Shown here in pieces: positions 11,100 through 22,354 of a stretch of 32,973 nt of DNA. The stretch covers positions 1-32,973 of the forward strand of contig LWCA01000309.1 of the NCBI GenBank assembly GCA_001642005.1. The letters are read 5' to 3'. Position 1 is the first letter of the stretch; each line of letters begins with the position of its first letter. Source of the DNA: Intoshia linei (Eukaryota; Orthonectida; Rhopaluridae). The translations under genes were made by a program, and so were the position numbers. The notes under the pieces were generated by a model. That model was not told where the DNA came from. It searched no databases and saw nothing but the letters and a program-made list of their open reading frames with translations.

Positions 11100-12080
11100 T
11101 TATTATGTATATTTTCAATTAAGATTGTCATTTTTACAAGTCTAAATTTAGGTATTATTTTTAAATGGAGTTTCTATTATATTTTATTATAAACAATTAC
11201 AAATGAAATATAATATTTTAACAGTTCGCGACACCTTAGAGGTAAATTTTTTAAAATTTTATTCAGAATTAATTCAAATTTATTATTAGGTAATATACGT
11301 TTCCCATTAGCGCAATTAGTATCATATCTCAAAATGGTCTACATAACCTATAATTTTTAAATTCAATTTAGATTTTAATAATTGTAAATTTATAGTCTTT
11401 GTTACTATTGAGTTACATATGTGGGTATTTACCCACAAGTGGGTAATTTCATATTTTTCATGGGTAATTGCAAAATTTAATGAAAAAGGAATTTTTACAT
11501 TATTTTGCGCGAATGCACAGTAATGCATAAAATATAATTTTCACATTGAAAAAAATGAAAAAAATTTTTTTTTTTTTTTTAAATAAACTCAGCCCTATAA
11601 ATTAATGTGAAATAATTAACAGTCCTAAAATTAAAAAAAAGATTACTCTGTTAGAGCTTATTCCAGTTGATATAAATACAAAATTTTAACCACAGAAATC
11701 TTCGTATTCCCGGTGAAAAATAATTTTGAATATATAGTTATATTTAAAATTAAGTCAAAACTAAAAATATTTTTAAATATTTTGCATATTTTTCAATTTA
11801 TTAGTAAATGTAATTATAATTTTTGATTTTAATTTTATGGTCATTATAGTTATGAATATGGTTTAAATAAAATATAAAAAATAAAATCAGTTTTTGCTTT
11901 ATTTTTAAATTAATTGGAATAAAAACAAAATACAATTATATTCAATTTTAACAAATGAATGATTCAAAAGTACGTCAACACCCATCATAAATTTGAAATA
12001 ACTCATAATTAGATATAATTTATAATATAATATATAATTAGTTATAAATTTATAGATTTCATCCGATTCTTTTAAAACAG
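11100..12080. other. Non-coding region downstream of HIRA, with a repeat shared in inverse orientation with 26245-26370
   Basis: No convincing gene on either strand. About 11600-11730 matches 26245-26370 in reverse complement: shared blocks include TTATTTTTCACCGGGAAT, TTTGTATTTATATCAACT and GTTAATTATTTCACATT. A small palindrome GTGGGTATTTACCCAC occurs near 11420-11436. A T/A homopolymer tract lies at about 11560-11585. Confidence 0.5.
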
Positions 12081-12082
12081 AG

Positions 12083-12515
12083 AATTAAATCATCAAGAAC
12101 AAATTGTAATATTAAAATTACACGAAGAAGGAAAAGCATTGCGTGAAATTGGCAAACAAGTGGGTCGGCCCTATACACCATTTCTAAAACCCTGAAACGG
12201 CTATGGAAAAATAGAAGTAATGAAATAAGTGGCAGAACTGGTCGAAGAAGGTTATCTTATATCCGCGACGACAGAAATTTTATTAAATTACACCAAATGC
12301 AACCTCAAATGAGTTTATCCCAATGAAAAAACAATGGACCGTAGATGCAAGCAACAGCATAGTTCGTAGGAAGCTGATAGAAAACGGAATAAAATGTTAC
12401 GCAGTTAACAAAAGACTCAGGTTTTATGTGAAAAAAATTTCTAACCGTTTAAGTTTTTGCTCCGATCACTGTAGTTGGTCAATCGATGCATGGCAAAAAG
12501 TCATATTCTCTTTAT
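12083..12515 (+). pseudogene. Tc1-like transposase N-terminal half, broken
   Basis: The translated pieces in order are EQIVILKLHEEGKALREIGK (first HTH), SKTLKRLWKNRS, GRTGRRRLSYIRDDRNF (basic AT-hook-like linker) and MSLSQ. After a stop and frame change comes WTVDASNSIVRRKLIENGIK (second HTH), then FCSDHCSW and AWQKVIFS. This is the Tc1 order HTH-linker-HTH, up to the residues just before the first catalytic Asp (usually VLFSDES). The similarity ends there at about 12510, close to the MITE-like repeat starting at 12541. No catalytic domain follows. Confidence 0.8.
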
Positions 12516-12540
12516 ATGTATATGCTATCATATCTAATAT

Positions 12541-12622
12541 ATAATGAAGTAGCAAAACTAATGCATTTAAATTGTAGCACAATCTATACCAGAAATTCTC
12601 AACCTTTTTTGAACTATCGCTA
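12541..12622 (-). repeat. MITE fragment, copy C, inverted partner of 5330-5411
   Basis: It begins ATAATGAAGTAGCAAAACTA and runs through CAACCTTTTTTGAACTATCG. It is nearly the exact reverse complement of 5330-5411, about 7.2 kb away. Confidence 0.7.
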
Positions 12623-14600
12623 TTATTAACCTAGTTATTCTATAAAAACTTTTAACATTTAATATTTTTATCATCAAAATTAATTTTTATCAATTTATAC
12701 GTATACATTATAAAATTCTTTTTTCATTGGACATTTTGCTTTTAATATCTTTCTTTTTAGAATCTGTGACGTTATTTTAAATGGGAATTTGATAATTTTG
12801 TAAGGAATTATCAATCAAAAATCTCGACTCGAGATCTAGTAATTGAACCAGTAAATGTTTGTTATCTCATAAAATAATACGTTTTTAAAACTTAATTTTT
12901 TTGGTAAAATGTAAAAGATATGATTTACAACATTTTTCATCAAAAACATTTTTGTCAAAAAGTCAAATAGAATATTATAACTTATAAGTAACACTTTAAC
13001 ACTGCGAAATATTAAGTATTTAACGCAGCTAGTATTAACCAATTCAAAGACACTTTGTTTGAATATTATCTGTCGAATTCTAATTCTTTAATTAAATTTA
13101 CATTATTTCTTAAATTTTGTAATAATGGAATCATTTCTATGTAAAAATTACATTTTAGGTAGAATCAAATTTAATCAAATCTCACAGAAAAACACTACAT
13201 TTGATAAACTAATGATTAGTTCAACAAGTTGAAAATCGAATAAATATAGTCTTAATCAACTCATAATCAATAAAAATACATTATCTTGTGTCATATATAT
13301 CGATTAAAATTGAGATAAAATATATTTAGATAACTTTTTTTTGAAAAAAATACCATTGATAGACGCATGTACTTATTATTCAATTGATAACTATCTCAGA
13401 CGATGACATCCTTGCTAAAAAAATGATGAAATTCTTGATGAAATTCTTGATGAAACTGCGTATGATCATATCTTATAATTATAATTAGATGCGAAACTAA
13501 TAATTACAATAAATATTAGCTACCGGTTGAATTTAAGTAAAATAAATCAGTTACTATTTGTTAAAAACATTAATCGTAGTTGTTGAGAGAATATGATAAT
13601 AAAATTACTGATAATATCTGACATAGACATGGACTCTATGTGGAGAAAAAATATACATATGTACTCAAATTCTCATACCATTTTTATAAAATTGGCGCTG
13701 CGATGAACTTCTATCGTATCGAATTATATATTACTTTACTTATATATAGTACTTTCACTTTTTACCTACATCTAAAGTACATTTAATGTACTTCTAGGTA
13801 TTAAAAATTTCTGAGACTCACAAGCATACCAAAAAATCGACCTCCTTCCCATCATGACCATATTTAAACGAATGACTAATAATAATTGTACTTACTAAAT
13901 TTAAATACTCCTATTATTATATTATTTATTATGTATGTATTAGAAAAAAGTTTTTTAAATTGAAAAACATCCATTAAAACATCAATCAATATATTATGTA
14001 ATAATACCCGAAAAAATTGGATATTTTGAACCTTTAAACTAACAAAATGTAAATAAAAATACTCTCGGCGTTTCCGTTACATTTAACTCAATATTTTGTT
14101 AACAATTTATTTTGTAAATAAAACACACTCCTTCAAGACAGAATAAACTTCAATGAACTTTCAATGTAAAATTAATCTAATGTAATTAAATTAAATATAA
14201 TTATACACATTGAACAAGCTACAAAACGAATTTGGAAAAAATTGATTAAAATAATCACCAAATCTAACATTAAACAACATTGTCATCAAAAATATCATCA
14301 TATTATATCAATATGAAATAATATATATTAGTTTTTAAACACTTTATAAAGTAGTAGCGAGTATGCTGTTAAATAAATTAAATAAAAATACATTTGTTGA
14401 CTGAAATTCTAGCCAAAATCGTCTAATAGACTAGTTTTAACTGGCACTTTGATAATATCCAAAGATAATCAATAAAATAATGAGCCACGCCTGATATTAT
14501 CCTTGATATTCTGATAATTGTTGGTTTAATAATTATATTGTCATTTACATGTATGTTTAAAATCATCGAGTTGAAATATTTCTATTTTTTCAAATCTTAA
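12623..14600. other. Non-coding A+T-rich interval, no gene recognised
   Basis: I see no exon with protein similarity on either strand. A short tandem repeat of a 12-bp unit (TGATGAAATTCT, about three copies, last one diverged) lies at 13424-13458. The interval probably holds the upstream region of the Ig gene, but no element can be singled out. Confidence 0.5.
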
Positions 14601-14601
14601 C

Positions 14602-17600
14602 ATGATGAGTTTTTTGTTCACCATCGCAAGCTTTTTTTTAATCTGTTTTAATGTGGTATTTGCTGAACAAGGTACTTTATTATACATTATTAATAGATAA
14701 ATTACAGCTAGTTAAATGCAGTTACATGATAATTTAATTGCAATAGATTTTGCCATTTTATAATTATTTTAATGATTCACATTCCTTAATTTTATGCAAT
14801 ATTATGTTTTATATTCGTCAGATAAAGATTGTTAATCGGTAGAGTGGTATATAGTTATATATCAGACTATTGATTGATATTTTGATTTTTACCACCTGCC
14901 GAGAGACATATCATTTCCGCATTAGCATAATTGGAGAAATTCATAAATCACATTAATGCGAGTAATATTAGAAGTGCAGATGTATTTAATTTGTTTTGAT
15001 TAGTAGGAAAAAAGGAATTTACTCCAATTAGTAAAATTATTTAAATTAAAAACAATTTAAGACTTAGTATTAGTATTATTAATTTAATTTAATTTTTTAA
15101 TTGTTCCATTATAGACAATTGATTATGTTAATATTATTCAAAAATTTAACAATGTAAATTAATTAATTTTTTATAATTATTATATTGTTTTGATTATTTA
15201 ATGCATGAAGCATGAGCATGTTAATTTTAATTAAACAGATAGTGCTATAATTACGAAACCTAACCTGGTCTTCAAAAAAAAATATGCAGTAGTAAATGAA
15301 AGTTTCTTAGCGTATTGTGAAATCAATAGCGGCAATAATTTTTCAACATTACGATGGCTCTACAAACCAAAATTCGACAACAATACTATTGAAATTGCCA
15401 TATCTCGAAACATTAACGAGTTCTTTATTAATCAAGTCAAAGTTTTCATTGACACTACCGCCATCCCTCATATATATGGGATTGAGTTTTTAGGTGTGTT
15501 TTTAATTCATATATTTATTATCCTTTCGTAGAAGCCAAGTTGTGGATGAATGGTAATTTGATTTGCTCTATTGACAACGATACAGCTTCAAAATATATTA
15601 TGACAATTTGTAATTTTTTTTATAGTATTTATTTAGTGTCTATACTAGGGTGGTTTAATAACGTTTAAATTGTGAGACAAATTTGTAAAAGTTACGTGTA
15701 AAAATTTTTATTAATAACTAGATTGACTGTTATGTTGCAAATATATTTAGTATCTTCTTAGATATATAAAAAATAATTTGTAAACTAAAAATATTAGGGG
15801 ATATTGAACATATTTAAATAATTTTTTTTTGTGTTTTAAAATTTATACACGATTTATCAATCTTTTAAATAGGTAATTTAATAAAAGTCTGAAAAATAGA
15901 AATTAAAATATTTAATACAAATTTTTTTTATTGAACATAAGAAATATAGTTAGTGTACAAGTTTAATACGTTGATTAGTTAATACGTGGTATAATTTGAT
16001 AAAATTGTGATTTGATGGTATAACGTGAACACAAAAAAAAGAAGACATTCAAAATATAGAGATGATCTAAATAAATGTTAATATAAATACTTTCAATAAT
16101 AAAATACTTGTTAAGAACAGTGGTTCTCAACCTTTTTTAAAGAATCGTCCTTATAAACCAAAAATTCACACATATTTTTTTATTTTTTTAAATCGCCACG
16201 CCATAATAATGAATTAAAATGAAAAATAGTCCACAAAAACATTTTTTTCGAAAACGATGCGTTGTGTCATATTGATTGGATTTCAGTCAAAATGATTGGA
16301 TTTGAAATTTGAATGAAGTTAAAATCTATATAATTCATTCCTTCGGAATTTTTTCTTTGCTACGCAATTTTTAAATCTCAAATTCTCATTTTCAAAACAG
16401 TTTGTTTAAAATTTAAATTAAAACTACAACAACAAATTACTAAAAGTAATACAACTTTTTTATTATCATGTTTATATTTATTACAATAATTTGCAATGTT
16501 GTAAAATTCACCTTAAATATGTTTATAAAGTGAAGATTCAGTTAATTATTGATACATAATTGGAATTTTTGGTATTTTACAATAAAAAGGAATGATAAAT
16601 GACGGCTCAACCTGAAACAACTTTGGGAACCACTCCTTTAAAGGATTGATAATAGTGAATAGTAGGATTTTTTAAGTTAGATTTTCAACGTAAATTTATT
16701 TTTTTGGTAGAATAAAAATGTGCCTTCGGCGGAGCTAAGTGCTGTTTGTACGTAGTACATAACAGTCAACTTAGTATTGTTTATAATTATATAAATTTAA
16801 CAATTATTTGAAAATTAAATTGATTTAATAAATTAGTGAAACCCGTGGTGAGTCTAGAAATTGATAGAGAAATGGGAGAATGCTACGATAACATTTACAT
16901 AAAATCAAAAAAAGAATACAGTCCAATTCTATGGAAAAAATCAATAAACATTGTGTGCACAGTAAATTCTTACCCTGAGTCAGAACTTAAATTATTAATC
17001 GATGGATATGATATAGATGATTATAATTCAGTACATTCAAAAAATTTGATTTACTTGTATGATGAATATACAAACATTCTTAATAATGGAAGTATCGATG
17101 TAAAATGTATTAAACTCAATGATGCCAAATTTGATATAAAGCACAATGTAACATGTTGGGCAGAGCAGAAAATATCCAACGCAATTGAATCCATTTCTAA
17201 AAATATTATTCATGAGACTAAACCTATAATTGTCTGTGATTCTATCAAACTCAGTCCTTTTTCCGATATATCTTGTTTAGTTAAAATGTATCCAACTTTT
17301 CGGGTTGTAAAACTTAATGTAAAATTTAATACTACAAGTCATAATGTAGAATTAAAACATCCCATAGTGTTGAAAAACTTTTTCTATCCACATCCAGATT
17401 TTGACGTCGATATTAATATGGTATAAATACAAATTTATTATTAGTTGGCATATAATACACATGTATATAGAAATATGTATGTACACATAAAAGTACATTG
17501 TACTTATTACAATATGGTATAATGTACTATTAGAGTTGTTCTTTTCATTTTTGTAAATTTTTTTAAACAGCAGTGCCAATGTGTGTAGGAATGATGAATT

Positions 17601-20600
17601 CAAGAGTATTTCCCCAAAAATATAAATATATTTATTTAGTTGTATTGGTAAGTTATAATAAATTACAATAAGTCATTTCAAAGGAAATCATGTGCGTGAA
17701 TCAAATGTAATAATAAAACATACTTTAGAAGCATCCCTATTAATCCATTAATCAATCAATTACAAAATTTTACATGTATCCCATGTAGTTATAAGCCCCT
17801 GTTGGGAGTTGGGTCCTGCCGCTGGCAGGTGCGGATGGTCTGAGTCAGTAGATTACTTTTTTGTAATGATAATGATGTTTCAATTGATAATGAGAAAATT
17901 GAATTTTCCAAACAAATTTTTCATTTTCCCAATAAATATTTTACTTTTTCTAACATTCAATGAATTGTAATTCAATGTCTGTGTGTCACCGTATATTTAA
18001 AAAATTAACAGTCGTAGAATTTAAATAAACCCAATTGCTAATGCAATTTTGCGCGAGTGATGTCTTCATCAAAATGTCATTTTCCGAAATTGAGTCCTTC
18101 GGGGTTACAAACTCAATTTGCCATTTTTAACAATTTTAACAAAAACCTTTTGACAATTAATATTTTTTGTTCATTCCTTAAGAGTTAGGAGACTATAGAC
18201 AGAGGGTTTTTTAACTTTTTCCAAATCATTTTGTTTTAGTTTCTGCGAGAAATTTTATAATAAATTACTAATGAAATAGTGTGGAAATTAAACAATTCAC
18301 ACTTTATTTTTGATTCTAGTTTTATATATTTCATACAAATAAATCGATACGATAGGGTTTAAAACTTTTAAAATTTGTGGTATATTTTTTTATGTTTTTG
18401 ATCTGATTATACAATGTATAATATACACAGATATTTATGGTACTGGATTCATATTTTCAAAGATTTTTTTTGAAAATTACAACTCTAATCATTAGAGTCT
18501 AATGGGTACATTCAGTATACTATTATGTGTACATTGTGTAATTATAATTTGAATAGACGTCGAATTACACACTCAATTTAATTTTCAAATTAAAAAAAAA
18601 AACTAACAATTATACAGTTTTACTAAAAGTGGAGAATCCTTTGGGATGGTCGCTTTATACTATAAAAAAAGGTAATTTTAATTTTAATTTATTATATATA
18701 TTTTATGGGAAGTATTTTATTTGTTAGCATTTATTAAAATAATGGCAGTATTTTAATAAAAAATTTTCAGTATTTTCAACAAAAATTGTCAGTATAAATA
18801 TTAAAATTTCAGTAATAAAATGTACTTTGTCAGTATTCAATTACATATTTATCAGTTTTTAATTTAAATACTGACAGTATATTTAAAGTACTGACAAAAT
18901 AATTTTTTTTACTGCCCTTCCAATTTAAATACTAACAATCAATTATTTATAATAATACCTTGTCAACTGACACCTAAAATACTGAAAATCCATTATATCA
19001 ACTGACAATTCAATATTTCTACTGACAAACCATCTAAAATACTGACACTTTACGGATTCAAAATACTGACGCGATAAATACAAGCCATATTTTATTATAT
19101 ACATTTTAATAATTTTAGATGAAGCGCTACCAGTGATCACCACTCCTGTTGACCAAAACAGTAATTTTTTTACATAATATTAACGGTTGGCAATTAACAA
19201 ATTTTTAAATTTTTGAAAAAATTTCAAAGAAAACATACAACAAAAAAATTAATATTTTATTTTAATTTTTTGTAAATTTATATTATCTTATTTTTTTTAA
19301 TTTTTTCTACAAAGTAATAATTTTATTTTAGTAGACCACGATACATTTTATAGTAAAGTATGTACTATTAAACCCTGCACTATGTATTTTAATACTTTGT
19401 GTACATTGCCAATCGCATAATCAATCAATGTGCATTAAAAAAATTATTGTACACCAAGAGGTTTTCAATATTATTATTTCATTATAATGATAATTTTATA
19501 AGAAATTATAAATACATGTAGTAAATCCAAAAACACTTTTTATAACCGATTGCCTATTGCATTTTGTACATAATATTTTGACCACCATTTAACACAATTT
19601 ATTACAATTACATGTATATAAAATATAAATTATTTTAAAGACACCACCATAAGCAAAAAAGAATCGGATGATGGAAGTGGATCAATGCAGATGTATCCTT
19701 CTGTGTGCATGAAGATTATATTATATCTTATATTATACATATTTTAATGTTGATAATAAATTTGTATGTTTGAAATTGCATGATTTTATAAATTTGATGA
19801 AATGGAATAATTAAAAAAACATAAACAATTAAAATTAAATAAATTGTTAATATTTAGACCCAAAAATGAAAATTAACATTAAACTAAATAATGTAACTAT
19901 AAATGAACATTTAAAGTTGATAATCAATTGTACTGTAATCTCTTCAAAGAATCAAATTTTCTACATATATTGGTTCAAAAAATTAAAAAACTTTACTAAT
20001 ATAAATCAAATCAAAATGATTTCTATTAATGATATATTATTATACCCTTTCAATTCATTGCCAAGATTTAAAGTTACTGATCATGTTACGTTGGCTTTTA
20101 GTTACAGAACAAATTCATTGATTATTTCAGGTTAGAACATAATTATAATCAGTAGGTTATTTTTTGGTATATTATAGACATTCGTTTACATAGACAGACA
20201 GACGTTTTTATTAATTAATGTCATATTTTCAAATCGTTAAATCGTTTTTGAACAACATTTCAAATTTTCTTTTGGTAATAAAAAGAATACTAAAGTGCTT
20301 TTTTAAACATAAAGGCATCACTTTATCACATTGAAATTTTTTGTGTGTTTTCACTGGATATAACTGTATCAGTTGTATTTTTTTTTTTTAATTCTAAGAC
20401 TATATTGATTTTTTTAAAAAAGGCCAATATGTGGTTTTGGTACTGAAAATGCAATTTTTTGAGGTTGCCATTTATTGTAATCCTTATGATTTTAAAAACT
20501 ATCCCCGAATTTAAGTTTTATAAAATTTTAGTACATTTTTCATTTTTTAAACATGAAGTAATTTGTGGTTTTGACTATGAAGGTGTGCGTTTCTGAGGCT

Positions 20601-21317
20601 AAGATTTACGACAATGTTAATCATTTTTAAGCGCATCCCAATAGGTAAATTTGGGTTTTTGACCTGAAGGGCTCAAATTTGGAATCTGAAAATAGATATA
20701 AACACGTTATGGGAAAAACTGTATTAGATATTGGATTTTTTAATACTACGACACACAAACACACAAAATTCAATTTTTTATAAGTAAAGGATGATTTTAC
20801 CGCGGCGTTTCCAAATTTATGTCTAGGGTAGATTTCAATGAAATCGGAAAATTAAAAACCACGATTTATCATTACGATCGTATATAATCTATTTGATTTT
20901 AAGTCAACGTATCAATGAGCTGATTGAGCGTTTATAAATATGATATTGGATTAGTCGATAAATTAAATTATAGATGTCTCAAAAATGGATTCAGGTTATT
21001 ATGGCTGTTGCACTACTACGAATTATAGTAAAATAATATGGCTCCAAGAAAAAATAACTGTAAAATGTAATAACAACGTATTAATTGTAAATAAAATTGA
21101 AAATTTAAGATAAACCAACAAACATAAATATGTACATGAAAGATTCGTACGGCTACAAAATTTTGTCAAATGAATTACATGTTAAAGAAAATGATGTTAT
21201 TCATATAAAATGCAATTACACTGGAGGATATCCATCCAAAAAATTGAATATATTTATTAAAAATTTAACCTACCCACAAACGAATGTCACCAAAGTATCA
21301 CTAGCTAATCAGTATCG
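14602..21317 (+). CDS. Immunoglobulin-superfamily secreted or cell-surface protein, 3' end not found
   Basis: Exons by eye: 14602-14671, 15239-15493, 15532-15609, 16837-17420, 17571-17580, 18618-18671, 19119-19160, 19641-19676, 19858-20130, 20974-21066, 21110-21317 (1703 nt, about 567 residues, ending in phase 2). Exon 1 encodes a signal peptide (MMSFLFTIASFFLICFNVVF). Ig folds, with paired Cys in model numbering: Ig1 C50-C120 with W63; Ig2 C175-C241; Ig3 C281-C331; Ig4 C401-C479 with W415 and the strand-F motif MDSGYYGC; Ig5 starts at C533 and lacks its second Cys. Nearly all introns are phase 1, as usual for Ig genes. There are many N-x-S/T sites. No transmembrane segment is visible, so the gene must go on past 21317 (CG/GTAATT donor) or the assembly is broken. 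Exons 7-8 (VITTPVDQN...KKESDDGN) look like a flexible linker. The splice choices at 15609, 17580 and 19676 rest on phase only. Confidence 0.7.
16118..16635. mobile_element. hAT-type MITE, 518 bp, in Ig gene intron 3
   Basis: The left end CAGTGGTTCTCAACCTTTTT and the right end (reading inward GAGTGGTTCCCAAAG) are inverted, the typical hAT MITE terminus. The interior has no ORF. The 8-bp target duplication is not convincing. The sequence outside the right end (16636-16720) is also shared with 28670-28745, so this MITE lies within a larger duplicated segment. Confidence 0.75.
17571..17580 (+). other. 10-nt microexon of the Ig gene carrying a disulfide cysteine
   Basis: CAGTGCCAAT lies between an AAACAG acceptor and GTGTGT. 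It is the only choice I found that joins the phase-0 end at 17420 to the phase-1 exon at 18618 without a stop. The joined product reads INMQCQFLLKVENPLGWS, which lines up with the strand-F segment of the preceding domain (KHNVTCWAEQKISNA). The microexon thus supplies the second Cys of Ig3. It has no transcript support. Confidence 0.5.
17795..17850. other. GC-rich island with a perfect small hairpin
   Basis: About 55 bp (GTTGGGAGTTGGGTCCTGCC onward) are far richer in G+C than anything nearby. CCTGCC (17815-17820) and GGCAGG (17824-17829) form a six-pair stem with a GCT loop. No tRNA or known RNA fold is recognised. It may be the edge of a foreign or mobile sequence. Confidence 0.4.
17965..18245 (-). 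repeat. Modular dispersed repeat, copy 3 (antisense)
   Basis: It starts with GTGTCACCGTATATTTAAA and TTAACAGTCGTAGAATTT, the reverse of the 3' end of the family (compare 27675-27715). It continues with the TTCGGGGTTACAAACTC block. The 3' borders are uncertain. Confidence 0.55.
18746..19070. repeat. Strand-switching array of CAGTATT-like motifs, 20-24 bp apart
   Basis: Forward motifs (CAGTATTTT, CAGTAT, CAGTAAT, CAGTATT, CAGTTTT) start at 18746, 18768, 18790, 18810, 18831, 18853 and 18875. Reverse motifs (ATACTGAC, ACTGACA) have CTG at 18871, 18891, 18912 (plus a diverged CTA at 18932), 18967, 18982, 19002, 19022, 19042 and 19066. Spacing is mostly 20-24 bp. The array therefore reads the same on both strands, as a large imperfect foldback. 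It lies in Ig intron 6 (18672-19118). No ORF. It resembles the repeated arms of a foldback element or an array of protein-binding sites. Confidence 0.75.
20320..20795 (+). repeat. Modular dispersed repeat, copy 4 (in Ig gene intron 9)
   Basis: At least three related blocks follow one another: AAAAAAGGCCAATATGTGGT (20418 on), GAAGTAATTTGTGGTTTTGA (20553 on) and GGTAAATTTGGGTTTTTGAC (20644 on). Each is followed by a GAAGG/GAGG(C/T)T...ATTTA block. The 3' end CACACACAAA...TATAAGTAAAGGATGAT equals that of copy 2 at 4350-4398. Confidence 0.7.
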
Positions 21318-21482
21318 GTAATTTTAAACTCAGTATACACCAAGCCCTCCAACTTGAATTTTTCACAATAAAATTTTAGTCTTTACAGATAGGTACCGAG
21401 CAAACTGAAACGCAAATTTTCATCTTTCTTTTTAATAAAAATATTTTATAAGTTGCAATACAGTCTAAGTCCTTATTAACAA

Positions 21483-21720
21483 GGGGTGTCAATTATGCGA
21501 CCCCCAATTATGGAATGTGCGGCCCGCGTTATAATATAAATTTTTATTTTTTATAACAATTTTTTATACATATTTCTTATTTTACAGTTTTTTCATATAT
21601 GTTTCATAATTTATTTATTCATTATTACAATTTTTGCACTTATTTCATTGTTATTGTTTCATATTTGATTTTATGAATTAAAATTATTATAAATTAATTA
21701 AATCTGTTAGTTTTAACATA
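21483..21720 (+). mobile_element. hAT-type MITE, truncated copy ending at an unknown base
   Basis: From AAGGGGTGTCAATTATGCG to TTAGTTTTAACATA it is nearly identical to the left part of the complete element at 22018-22337. The match stops exactly at the N at 21721; beyond it the sequence is unrelated. Either an old truncation or an assembly join. Confidence 0.75.
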
Positions 21721-21721
21721 N

Positions 21722-22009
21722 TCTAATATTTTCATTTAATTAACATAATTAATTGTATTATTTTATAGGTCCCTATAAGACTTATGTTGCTTGGAATTTT
21801 GCAATTTTAATTAAAAATGCCTATATTTCATTAATTATTAAAAAATTTTTATAGTTTTTACATTTTTAGGGTTTTTAAATATTTGTTATTGACTATACAC
21901 TTGATATGATATAAGAAAATATCTTGAATCATGAACCAGGAGTGTTTAAATTAATTACAATGGGGTGCCTAAGACTTATGTCGCGCACTGTAGATAAAAC
22001 AGACACAAA
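21722..22009. other. Remnant with a Tc1/mariner-like right end
   Basis: The stretch ends with GACTTATGTCGCGCACTGTA (to about 21992), which in reverse reads TACAGTGCGCGACATAAGTC, a typical Tc1/mariner terminus with TA. A second, diverged copy of AGACTTATGT(T/C)GC lies at about 21779. No left end is found; it may be lost at the N at 21721. Confidence 0.4.
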
Positions 22010-22017
22010 CTATATAG

Positions 22018-22337
22018 CAGGGTGTTAATTATGCGGCCCCTAATTATGGAATGTGTGGCCCGCGTTATAATATAAATTTTTATTTTTTATAACAATTTTT
22101 TATACATATTTCTTATTTTACAGTTTTTTCATATATTTTTCATGATTTATTTATTCGTTATTACAATGTTTACACTTATTCCATTTATATTGTTTCATAT
22201 TTAATTTTATGAATTTAAAATTATTATAAATCTGTTAGTTTTAACATAAGTTTTTGAGTAAAGATTTTTTTTGTGCGGCCCGCGTAATAATTTTTTTTCA
22301 CATTTGGCCCGCCAACAAATTGAGTCTGACACCCCTG
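22018..22337. mobile_element. hAT-type MITE, 320 bp, perfect 8-bp target duplication
   Basis: The ends are CAGGGTGTTAATTATGCGG and, reading inward from the right, CAGGGGTGTCAGACTC. CTATATAG flanks both sides (22010-22017 and 22338-22345). The interior is A+T-rich, with GCGGCCCGCG blocks near both ends. No ORF. The intact duplication implies a recent or slowly decaying insertion. Confidence 0.9.
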
Positions 22338-22354
22338 CTATATAGGGTATAGTC

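Noticed and set aside
11420-11436. GTGGGTATTTACCCAC palindrome as a terminator or operator
   Set aside because: Such signals are not expected in an animal gene, and short palindromes are common here; a transposon relic is more likely.
12836-13042. Minus-strand open frame of 68 codons
   Set aside because: Composition is what A+T-rich random DNA gives (Phe, Ile, Asn, Lys), with no homology or splice context.
17352-17603. Minus-strand open frame of 83 codons
   Set aside because: It is antisense to the end of Ig exon 4 and the intron, with low-complexity Ile/Tyr/Met composition.
18746-19070. CRISPR array
   Set aside because: Motifs are only 8-10 bp, reverse orientation half-way and have no constant-length unique spacers; the host is eukaryotic.
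18943-19143. Minus-strand open frame of 66 codons
   Set aside because: It is produced by the periodic repeat array (visible as recurring QYF/RW... pieces) and ends in an Ig exon antisense.
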